A stretch of 64,000 bases of DNA from NCBI RefSeq assembly GCF_000208865.1, contig NC_018396.1:6777295-6841294 (forward strand), written 5' to 3'. Of this stretch, positions 23,371-35,145 are shown in pieces. Both the position numbers and the translations under genes were made by a program. How positions within the stretch are numbered: the first letter of the stretch is position 1; every line of letters begins with the position of its first letter. The notes beneath the pieces were generated by a model, which did no database searches, was not told the origin of the DNA, and was given only the letters and a program-made list of their open reading frames with translations. Origin of the DNA: Neospora caninum Liverpool (Eukaryota > Apicomplexa > Conoidasida > Eucoccidiorida > Sarcocystidae).

Positions 23371-26300
23371 ATGTCGCTCTTCGGTTCTTCGCCGGGGCGC
23401 TCGTCGGACAGCGACGACGACCGTTCGCTTCGCTCTCCCTCGCGCGCCTCTTCCGCTGGGCTCTCGGATCCTGAAGACGCGCAGCGCTCGGCAGGCAATG
23501 AGCGAGAGGACGCCTCCTCCCTCCGTGAGGAGGCTGCCAAGTTCCTCTGGGGGGGGTCTGAGGACGAGAAGGAAGACGAGGGCGAGAACGACTTGCTCGA
23601 CGCGGACGACTACATCCAGGCGTCTTCCTCCTCCGCCGCAAAGCTGACGGCTCAGCCTGGCTTCTCGGCTGACGGCGAAGACGAGACGTTCGATGAAGAA
23701 GTGCCGTACGCCCCGCGGTTGCTGCTCAAGGACGCGGAGGCTCGAAGTCGGAAGGAAAAACTCCTCTTCGCCGCCTTCAACTCTCTCACACACACAGAAG
23801 TCCTCCTCTCGCACGCGGCCGACCTAGCCACTCACGTCTCGCGTGTACATACAGCGGGTCAAGGCAGCGAAGGCGCCTCGCTGCAAGCTGTCCCGCGCCT
23901 CTCCGACGAGCACAGACGCCGACGGAGTCTGTCGGCGGCCCCGCACGCCCCGCGGCTGTCTCTCTCAAGTCGCAAGTCGTGGGAAGCCGAACAGGACGCG
24001 GAGAAGCGCCCCGTGATCGGCAGGCCTTCCCGGTCTCCTCGGTCTTCGCAAACGCTCGATCAGGCCAGCCGACCGCCCGCGTTTTCCGAGGCGCACTCGG
24101 ACGCAAGCGCGCAGCCGCACCCTTTGCGCGCTTCCTTCTCGTCGCGCTCCTCCTCCGCGTCCGGAGGCGAGACAGGCAAAGCCCCCGCAGCGGGACAGCT
24201 CGCGCCAAAAATGATGAAAGTGATGCGCGAAATCTTCGGAAAACGGAAACCTGTGGGGCGCTTCGGAGGGTATGGACAGCTTGCCGCGGGTCGGCGCGAC
24301 GGCCACGCAGCGAAGCCGAATGCGGCTGCAGCGTCTCAGGCGGGATATCCGACGCCTTCCCCTCCACCGGCGACTTCAGACCCCGTCGCGCAAAAACCGC
24401 TCGCGTCTCCGCCCGTCCTCGCACAGGCCGGGCAAAAGGTGTCGGTGACTGTCACCGACGAAGCGGTGCGGCAACTCAAGGACATCAATCTTCTGTTGAA
24501 GCGCGAAGGCTGCGCAGGCAGCTTGAGACGCCAGAGAGCGCAGGAGCTCTACGACTTTGAAGATGGCCACATGCTCTACCAACATCCGCGGTTCTGCGCC
24601 ACTGCGATCTTTGTAAGCCCCCCGCTGGAAGCAGAAAGACACATCCTTCCAAAAACGCGCGAGGCTGCCGAGGACGCCCCTGCGCCTGAGGCTGTCGCCC
24701 GCGCCGAGCCTCGCTCGCTGAGAAGAGCGGAGCGCAGAGGAGAGGAGGCGAGACTGTTTTCACCGGTGCCTTCCCACTCGAGATGCATGTGTGCACGTGC
24801 CTCTCGCCTGGGCGGATGTGCTTGTCTGCGTCTTCGTACTTGCCCGTCTGTTTTTCCTTCTCCGCGCTGACTCGCAATCTTCTCCTCGCCTCGGGCTCCC
24901 CTTCCGTTTCTCCAGCTGCATCTCTCCGGCCAGTTCCTGTCCCCCTCGTCTGCTCAGAGCCCCCGTCTTGCCGTCTGCGTTTCTCTTGCTCGAGGCGCCC
25001 TCCCGTCCCTTGTTTTTCATCCCGCCTTCACTCCGTTTTTGTGCTGTGCCTCGCGTGTCGCAGCGCGAGAACCTCGTCGCTCGCCGCCTCGCGCCTCTCT
25101 GGACCGCCATCGCTGCGCGCTACGATGCCGTCGAAGGCTCCGACGACGCACAGCAAATCGAACAGCAACAGCACCTCCTCGTCCAGCTTCTCCGCTGTCT
25201 TGCATTCCTCGCTGCGGCGCCGCCTCTCGATTGGATTCAGGTAAACCCGTTTTGATTTCTGCACTCAACGCAGCTCTACGAAGCTCGAAACACAGACACC
25301 GAGCACTCCGCAGGCCTTCTCGGCTTTCCATAGTTCTTTCTCAGTCCATTGGTCTCTCTCCGTCCCGTGGCGGTGTTCACAACTGACAAAGAGCGTGCAA
25401 ATGCTTCCTTTCTTTCCGGGAGAGACTGCACATTTTCGCCGCCACCCGTCTCTGCATTTCTGGGACTGGATGGCCCTTGCTCCAGTTGCGTATTCGCCGC
25501 GCGAAAGAGACGCTTGTGCCGTTCGAGAGCTCGCCGTCGCGGCGGCGTGCGAGGTGGGAAACGTGGAAGAGACAGCGCGAACGTGGGTCCAGCTTTTCGT
25601 TCCTTTCTTTGTCCCGGTCTGTGCAGTACTGGATGAAGTTTGCGCCGTGGTTGGACGACTTGAAGCGGACAGACGATTTCCGGAAGAAGGAGAAAAAACG
25701 GATCGAAGAGCTCCGCGCGAGGCGTCGCAGGCTCGGCCTCCCACCCTCTGAGGCGGAGAAGGAGACCGAGGAGAAGTTCTTCCGAGACGAGGAGCTGCAT
25801 CGAGATCCACCCGTCCAGGAGGAAAGACGCCTGCGAAGCCACATCATTATGAAATACTACCGAGGCATGCAGGTGAGGACATGCACGGCGGCCAGAGTGC
25901 TCCGGTGGTAAGATATGAGAGGGTGTCTAATGGAAGATGTACACCGCATGTGGAAGGGTGATCCCGATAATCACGAAGAAGCACATATTACCTATATACC
26001 CAAACACTAACCCATCCGCTGACTCCATGCCGAGTCATAAAGGGTTGGCGAATCACCAGTCGGGTCTCCACGGCTCGAGTCTCAGCAAAACCCTCCCCGC
26101 GACGAGCGGGACGTTCTCAGCCGTCTCCGGTGTCTCCTTTTTGCCGTTCGCCACACCATCTCCGTACCGGTTTTGCTGTGTGCTTTCCAGGATGCCAAGA
26201 AAGCCCTGTGCTGTCCCGCCCTGTGGCAACTGCTGGCGTCGGTGTTTGTTGACAAACAAGACTTCGTCGACCGCGGAGGCAGGTGGGACGAAAAGCGGAA

Positions 26301-27362
26301 CGAGGACACGAAAAACACTGGGACTCTCTTTCTCGACACTTTGGGGTTTTCCCGCGTTCTCGTCTCGGTTCTCTCTGCCGCGCGAGGCGTCTCCGTTCAC
26401 TCGGGTAGATCTGTGCAGACAGGAGGAGTTACCAGCTTTGCGGGCCGTTTCTTCGAAACTGTCCTTCTCGCTGTAGGTCAACTTCTTTGTACCGATCGCT
26501 ATTCGAGGTCTTTTTTGTAAGTCGTCTTTCAAGGCCGAACGCCCTCGTTTCCCGAGTACCATCTTTGTGCTGCGGTCGTACAAACACCCGTCTGTAGATC
26601 GCACACGCACGTCTGCCGATGGTCTCGCACGACTCAGATCTCCGGGCTGCTGGGCTTCGACGGAGACGGGAGCGGACAGGAAGCTGGAAAGACCGCCTTG
26701 GCTCTGCTTTCCAGAACGGAGTGCGTGTGTACCCACCCGAGGCGAGAAGCCGTCGACGCGACTCGCGAAGAAAAGAGCGAGTGTTATTGTCCGGAACTCA
26801 GTCGCGCCTCGACGCCAGAGCGACGGGACGCGTACGCGTCTCAGCCTTTTCCTCGACGGGATGGTCTCGCTCTGTTCCTCGCGCGCCTCTTCTGGCTGTT
26901 TCGCTTTCTCGTCTTCTCTTGCGTCTCCCGCTTGACACGCTGGGCCTTTGCGCTTCCGGTTCCTCTCAGAACGGCGGAGCAGCAACGTCGCTTGGACGGG
27001 CTGGCCGCGGAGCGCGAGGCGCTGTACAAGCGAGAGAAAGAAATGAAGAGTCGCCTGCGGGAACTGGAAGAAGAGAACGCGCAAGAGATGGATGGCGCGG
27101 CAGACAGCCTGCCGAAGCATCGTCTGAAGCGTGCGTCGGTGAGTGTTGAAACAGTCACGCCGAGCAAAGAGAAGCACAGGGAGCGGGGCAACCCGCGGCG
27201 TGCCTGACGCGGAAAAGGAAACCTAAAAGGCGGAGAATGAGAATCGAAAGCTGGGACATAACTCGACTCCGCAACAGCAAAAAGGTGCGACACCATGTGG
27301 GACACTCACACCTGCGAGCAAGAGAAGATTCTGTCCATGCCTACAAACAAATACATATGCAG

Positions 27363-27396
<34 letters not shown>

Positions 27397-30300
27397 GCAT
27401 GTCGATTCATATGTATACCTGTACTTGGTGGCTTCATATATATATATATATATATAAAGAACAGGTTGAAAGGGGCGAAATAATTATTTGAATGGAGGTA
27501 TCTGTAGGTCAGAGCAACGCGGGGCAGCGGATCTTTTCGGGCGTGTTGCTGGCGACAGTGTGTCTGCTTCTGCATGGGTGTTTGTCTTTGTCTCTGTTTT
27601 TTCTGTCGGATTTAGGTTGGCGCGAAGGCGGCGCTGGAGGAGGAAATGCGGGCACTGAAGAGCGAGATGGAGGCGCTTCGCGAGGACATTTTTGAGATCA
27701 CTGAGACTCTCCACGACCTCAATCGAGCGTAAGGTCTTTTCTTCCGTTCTGCCGTTGCTGTTTCTCCACAGGTGCCTCGCTTCTTTCCACGGTTTTCTTC
27801 TCGTCCACTGGCTCTGGACTTTCAGGAACCGCGAAGAGCTCGAGAAGGCCGAAGCACTCATCGACAATCTGCGCATGCTCGTGTGCGCCGTCTTCCTCAT
27901 GCCGCCCTCCCTCCCCAAGTCTGTTGCCATGACGCCTGGCAGTCAACTCTCTCTCGTCATCGCGATGCTCCAACAGAGGAAAGAAAAAGTAGGAAAAGAG
28001 GGATTTCTCTGCGTGCGTTTTCTGCGGCACAACAGCCTGGCCGTGTCTTGGGTTGTCAGCCGCTCCTCCCGCGATCCGAGTCCGTTTTCCTCTCTTTCTT
28101 CTTTCGAAGTCTCCCCTCTCGTCCCGTTCTCGCCGTTCGCCCCGCTTTCAGGTGTCTCGTTCTCCGACTATTAAGAGCCGTTTTGCCCTGTTTTCCGTTG
28201 TCAGGCTCTCGCCCTCTCCCCGCTCCATCCTGGAGGCTTCAGTTTAATGCACCTTTTCCTTCGAGACACTCAGTCCGATCTGTTCAGCAGAATGCAGAAG
28301 GCGTTTTCTCTCGTCGAACTCGCCTCCTCCTCCAATCCTCAAGGTAGCCTCGAGGCGGGCCGACGCTCTGCCGCCCTTCCCTTCAAAAACCCGTCTCACC
28401 CGCCCGTCCCTACACTCCATCTATCCAGATGCCCCTATACATATATCGAGACGCGTCTACACGTTTAAGTCCTCCTCCGTCTCCGTTTATGCGATCGGCT
28501 TCCAAATCGCTGGAGACATGCATCTACATAGGTTCTCGCGGGGCTGATGCGTGATATCGCCTACTCCATAATGGGGCGTGAGTATTTATATATATATATA
28601 TATATATATAATAATTCCCTGTGCACATATGGGCGTGTCTATTCTCTGTGTCCATACGTCATTTTCCCTGCTTTGGTGAACACACATGCGTATCCGTCTG
28701 TGCCTAGGCACTGTCCTGTCCCTCATCTGGTTTCGTCGGTCTCCATGCATGCAACCACGTAAAGAAGTGTATATATGCGTATGTGCCGACATATATATAT
28801 ATATATATGTATATCAGCTAACTGTCAATCAAGCATGTAAAGTTTAGGTCTTCCATGGGCGTCTTTTGACAGACGACGCTATATGCATGGGACGCGCGAT
28901 TTCGTTTTCTTTTTCTTTTCAGAGCAGGAGTTTTACGACATTGAGAAGATGACGGGAGGTTTGGGACGGTGGGCCGTGACGCACGTGCATGCAGAATTGA
29001 TGGAGAGAATCTGGATGGTTCTCCGCACCGTCCACGGCCTCGTCTCGGCCGTCCCGCCTCTCGCCTTCGCAGAGCTGGTCGCCGAGGTACATCCCGGACA
29101 GAAAGGCGAAGAGAACGGGGGGCCGTGTTTGCCATCTCCACATGCAAACTACACGCGAAAACTGCTCCTCTACCTAAATACATATATACACATATAGATG
29201 TATATGTATATGTATATATGTGTGTATATATATGTATATATATATATATATATGGGCATGTGGTTTACACACGTACGTCGGCACATTTTTGAAAAGCGCC
29301 TGCTGGGAAGCGGCCTCGTTTGTGCGACAAGCGACTGAACGTTTCGGAAGAGAACCACACAGCCGCAGGTTGCATAGATTTGCTCCAGTCAACTCACTCC
29401 AGAGGCATCTCGACCGCTTTTACTCAATAAACAAAGACATACGTGGATATACACATGCGCAGGCATGCATATATATATATATATATATATATATCTGCCT
29501 GTACATGTATATATATGTATTTGTGTGTATATATGTATCCTTGGTTCTGTATGTTTGTCTCGCTGATGTGTTCATCCGATCCTTTTCCTTGGCTTTCTTC
29601 AGATCACGGCGGGCGTTCCTTCTTCGTCTTCCGCCCCTCAGCCTGGGCCTTCTCGGGCTGCGGGGCGTTCGCGGTTCGCCGCCTGCAACCTCCAGAAGAC
29701 GTCCCACGAGTACATCCAGTTTCTCTCTCGGCTGGATCCCCTGAAGGCGCGGCAGGTGCTGCTGGCCGAGCGCGTCGTTGCGGCCGAGCAGCGAAATCGC
29801 AAAGTTGCGCAGGTGCGCGTCTTCCGCGACCAGAATCGCTTCGTGAACTACGAACGCCTCTTCCTCTTCCGCTCCCTGGCGTTGCGACCGCTCGACCTCG
29901 AGGAAGAGATCGGGGAAGGCCTGGAAGGACACGATCAGTCGCCGGGAAAGGAGACGCCGACGTCCGCACGCGTCGCCACGGCAGACGGGGGCGATGTGCG
30001 GTCCGACGCGGGCGAGGCAGGCGAGAAAGCGCGGAACGCCGTCTCCTCTTCCGCTGCGTCTTCGGGCGCAGTGCGGTCGGCGACGGCCAGGCACGGCCCT
30101 CCCGCCGCGTTCGCTTCCAAGGCTGCCTGGCTGAAGACGGCGTTGTCGAGGGAGGATCTCCGTTCGTTGCAGAAATTGATTTCTGGGTTCTTGGGTATCG
30201 ACGAGCAGTTCACGGCGCCGGTTAACCCGGAGACCCACGAAAACGACATGTACTGCGGTCGGTTCTACTCGCTCGCGTTCCTCGTCGAAGCAGCGATCAA

Positions 30301-33300
30301 AGAACTCCTCAGAGAAGTCGACACCGACTATCACTGTCCCTGGGATGCAGAGGTGAGAGAACAGCCAAGCAGAAAGCGGGAAGGCGAGACAAGAAAGGGG
30401 CGAGGCAAGGAAAAAGACAAGGGGAATCAGGCGCCGTGTGCAGGGCGGGCAGTGCGTCTCTCACTTCAACTCGTGGTTGTCCGAGAGGCAGAAAAGAGGT
30501 TCGCAGAGGCTGCGACGAGGCCTAGCGACAGCCGCGCACCTTCTCCGAGGGTGTCTCGGTTTTTCGCGCTGTCCTTCCCTTGTTTCGTAACGCCTTCTCT
30601 CTGTCGTTTTCTGTGTTTTTGTGTTCAGCTGCTGCTCAACCTGATTTCTTGGATTTTCGCGTACCAAGTGACCTACTTCAAGGCGGTGAATCGGCTGCGC
30701 CTGGCCCGCCGGTCTTCGGCCCCGCTTCTGGACCGCATCGACATGATTTTCTGCTTGCAAGGCTTTGAGACGGCGCTGATTCAGGACTACCTCGTCGGGC
30801 TCTTCCACCGCGCCGTGTTTGTTTTGTCGCTGTCGCGCGGGTCGAGGCCGCTCCTGCTCTCCTGTCTGCAGTGTCTCCGACAGCTTCTGCGCCTTCTTCA
30901 GGTCCACGTGAACTCGAAGAAGACGGAGATCGTCGACGCCGTGAAGACACAACTCGCCTCCTGGATCAAGCGCGGGGTGATCGGGACGCTCGCCCACGTC
31001 ATGAAGACGTTCAAAGGCTCTTCCTTCGAGGCGGACGTCTTCCTGTACGCTCTGGAAATCGTCCTCATCTTCGCCTCGCTCCTCCAAGCAGTCGGCGGGA
31101 GAATCGAAGTCGTCGGCCTCCCGCGCAGAGGCCTCGGCATGCAGCGAAGAGGCGGTCGCAGCCGCGGGAGCCTCCTGATGGACGACGAAGACGGACCAGG
31201 TCCAGATGGGGCCTTCCCTGGAGATGCCGGAGACGCCCCGGGCCTTCCCACAGGCTCCAGGGAAGTCTCCGTCGACGACGTTGTCAGAGAGTTCCTCAGA
31301 GGCGAGATCGTGCACCAGGCGATGCAAATCGTAGGTCCAAAAGGCCAGCGCAAAGGGGGGGGGGGGGGCAGCGAAAAGACCCGAAAAAGAAAGCCGTGCG
31401 TATACACACAAGTGAACGGTCCATCGTCGACCCGCAGAACAGACACAAACCTGCTTTCCTAGGTGGAGGGGTATACAGAGGGGGAAGTCAAGGGAAAAAG
31501 TGAAGACGAGGATATCGATTTTTCTCGAAGAGACAGCGATGGCGGCCTCTCCCTGTCCCTAATAGTGCCGGCCTATATTCGGGCCTCTTCTTGATGGTTT
31601 CCATAAATCACACGCAACTGCACCGAGGGATGCGTTCGCTTGCGTCTCTCTTTTCTTTCTTGTATCCTCGGCTCTCGCTGTCCCTTTCTATCTCTCTCTA
31701 TCTCCTTCCTTCTATCTCTCTTTTTTTCTCTCTCTCTTGCTCTTCCTCTTTCTTTCCCTTTCTCGTTCTCGCGGTCTCTTTCTATCTCTTTCTAGCTCGC
31801 TCGTTCTCTCTCTTTCTGTCTCTTTCTGTCTCTTGCACTGCTTAGCTGGCGCACTACTCCACGAACGCGGTCGCGGTGAATTCTGCAGTGATTTCCTTTT
31901 TCGAGTTAATTCTTTCGTACAAGCACGGACAGCCGGAGAACGCGGCGTTCTTCTTCGACGTCTCCTACTTCCTCGTGTTCCGAAACATGTTGAACGACCG
32001 CGCGGCGCGCACAGACCCGCGGGTCTCGTGGATCCTCAACTTCGCAGAAGACATCGTGGAGCGCTTCTTCTTCCTCTGGGGCGGAGACGATGCAGAGACA
32101 GGGCGAGACGCAGAGACGGGGCCGGGGGACGGGGTCGGATCGGACAAGAGACAGGACGCGAGCGCGGTGGGCGAGTCTGTTCCGCGGGAAGAAGGCCAGG
32201 CCAGCGCGGCTGAGGGGCAAAATGGCAACGCCTTTCTCCCCTTGGAGTTGCTGTTTTCGAAGAAGAAGACGGGGCGCGCAGGATTCGACAACTCGCCGGC
32301 GGACGTCTTTTGCCCGACCTCGGAAGGTTCCTTCGCCTCGCTGTTCTCCAACTACCGCACAGGCTCCGACGCGCTGCTCCTCGCGGCGATGGAGGAACAG
32401 CTCAAGACGCACGGTTTCGTGGCTCCACTCGACGCAGCCGCAGAGTGTCGCAGAAACCTCGGCGACGACTTGGGCTTTGCGGGCCGAGACGCCGCGAACA
32501 AATTCGACAAGCACGAAGACGAACTCCTCATTCGCGAATTCCTCACGTACAGAGACGTAGGTTCAGTGCGCGACGCCACAGAATCGGAAGGGTGCGGGGA
32601 AGAGAAGCGACAGCCGAGAAGCGCGCGCCCGAAAAACCCGCGGCACCCCAGCGAGCCGCCGCATGCGAAACGAGCCCGATGGGCGTCCGTCTCCTTCTTG
32701 GCGTGCGCGGCCGGAGGTCGTGTTTTCCGATTCCCGCTCGCGATCCCCGTGCGAATCCGGAAACCCGCTCTGCCCCTCTCGTCTCTCGTGTTTCTGAGTC
32801 TCTCTGTCCATTTGTCTGTGGATGCGGTTTCTCTCTCTGTTGCAGATCAACAACTGGGACCAGTACATTGCGACAACGCTGGGGAAGACGGCGCGCGCAG
32901 TTCGGAAGCGGCTGCAGCAACTGCGTCTGACGAATCCAGAGCTTTTCCCTTCGGACTTCTCTCCGGACGAAGACGCGCTCCTCTCTTCGCGCCGAACCTC
33001 CGTCGACGCGGGAGCGCCTGCCGCGTCGCCCGCCTCTGCAGTGCCTCCGCTGCTGGCCGCCGTGCAGACCCTCTGGGAGCGTTTCTTGGCTTCGCGTTTG
33101 CCGAGCGAACAGGAGCCGCCCAGTTTCTCCCGATTCCTCCAGAGCCTCGCTGATAACTTCGCAGACGCCTGTCGCCTCAGGGAAGTGTTGCGCATGGACG
33201 CGCTGAGCGAAGCGAGCGAGGCGGGGCGCGCGAGCGGCGTCTGGGAAGCGGTGGCTGTAGAAGAGCCGCTGGAGGGCGGCGAGGCCGCAGTCGAGCTGCT

Positions 33301-35108
33301 GGCCAGCGCGGAGTTCGCGCGGCTGATGCAGGCGATGGGCGCAGAGAGGCGCGAAGGCCGAAAGGACGCAGGCGCGCCGGACGAGGGCGTGTGGCGAATT
33401 CCCGCCGAACACCCGCAAGAAATCCTCGAAGCCGCCGTCAAGAAACTCAAGGAACTCGTCGCGCTCGACCACGAGGTAGGCGTCAGAAAGACTGGGGAGA
33501 AGCGAGGAAAGGGGCGAACTTCCGGTCCCGTCGTCCGGGGGGGGGTCTTGCCCTGTCTCCTTTCATTTCTCGCGTTTCGCGCCTGTCTCGCTTCAGGAAC
33601 TCGCCGCACTCGCCGCCCAGCACATGCAGCGCGAACGTCAGCGAGACGAAGTCCGCGCAAACCGGTTGAAGCGGCGCCCGTTCGTGTTCAATTCTGCCTC
33701 TCTCGCCGAGGCGCTCTTGAACTTCCGATTCTTCCTCCAGGGTCTCGAGGACGAACAGGCGAGAAGGGCAAGCGCCGACGTGGGGGACGAACGGGGAGAG
33801 GCTGGCTTTGAGGCAGGGCGACGCGGCGAAGGCGGAGGCCTTTTTGCTTCCGAGACGCCCGCAGAGCGTGGCGACGGCGCGCGCACGGGCGAGCCTGCAG
33901 ATTCTGTGTGTAGCCTTTCAGGCGTTTTCCGCGACAAGTCGGCAGACGCCATCCTCACCGACCTCCTCACAGTCTTCAAGAGTCTCTCGGCGAAGCTCTT
34001 GGCGAGGCGCGAAGCCGGCGAAGAGCCGGAAGACAAGGAACGGGACGCACTCGAACTGAGAGTGGAGCAGTTCGCCTGGTTCGCTTGCGAGAGCATTGGA
34101 GAATCCACACAGCTCCGAAGGACTCTCGCTGTCATGGGATGCTTCCGCGACTTCCCAGGCGCACAAGGTTAGGATCGGAAAACGTCGCAAACGTCGAAAC
34201 GGGAAACACGGTTTCGGACACCCCCGGCTGTGTCGACAGGTCGGCGGGGTGCTCGGCGTTTCGGCGATAGGTATCGCTTTTCGCGGTTCTAGGAAAGGCG
34301 AGAGGATGCCGGAGACGAAAACATGCGGTTTCGCCGACGCGCTCTGTCGTCGCTCGGTTGGACTCTCAGAGTTGTCCTCAGGGGGGACCATCGATCGTTT
34401 GCCTCACGGAGACAGCGACGCTTCCCGGCTGCGAGCTCAGAGTGTTGTCTTCACGCTCTCCCTTTCGCGACGGTCGCCGCGGCTTTCTCTTCTGCATCAG
34501 ACAGTCTGCCTCTTTCCCCACTCGAGCGCCTTGGCGCCTCGCTGCCACCTTTTTTCTGTGTGTGGTGTTTGCGACTCAGACGAAGAAGGCGACGCGCAGA
34601 TTCTCTGGCAAGTGCCCTTGGATGTCGATGCTGAAATCTTCGACGACCGTGTAGATGCCTTCGCAAACTTCGCTGCCAAAGGTCTCGACGTAAGTCCTCC
34701 GACGTCTGCGGGGCTTCCCCAGCCTGGTAGCCTCGACCTGCCTCACGCGTGCGTGCAGTGATATACCTATGTTTTTTCGCACAAATGCACATGCATGTGT
34801 ACCTATATATACAGTTATACATATATATATATATATATATATAGCTGCATGTATATTTACACTCAATTCTGTAGGTGACCCTTTCTGTCCTGGTTTGTAG
34901 CTGTACCTCGGGGAATATGTAAATATAGTTATTGATGTATACCGGCTCCTATGGCAAACATGATAAATTCCGACCTTTGCTGGATGAAAACGGGGTGTTT
35001 TGTGTTCTTGTATCTGTATCTGTGCGCTTTAAAAAGTCGGCAGGTTTCTTTTGTCGCCTCCTGAACCGCGGCGTAGCGCTCTCGCCTCCACAGTACACCG
35101 CAAAGGGC

Positions 35109-35145
<37 letters not shown>

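Noticed and set aside
27237..27491. Short ORFs rich in Tyr/Ile/His near TA repeats, here and at similar sites
   Set aside because: They are translations of (TA)n microsatellites and not genes.
29420..30334. 304-codon minus-strand open frame over Timeless exon 10
   Set aside because: Antisense to a clearly conserved exon and running into a TA microsatellite translated as Tyr/Ile repeats.
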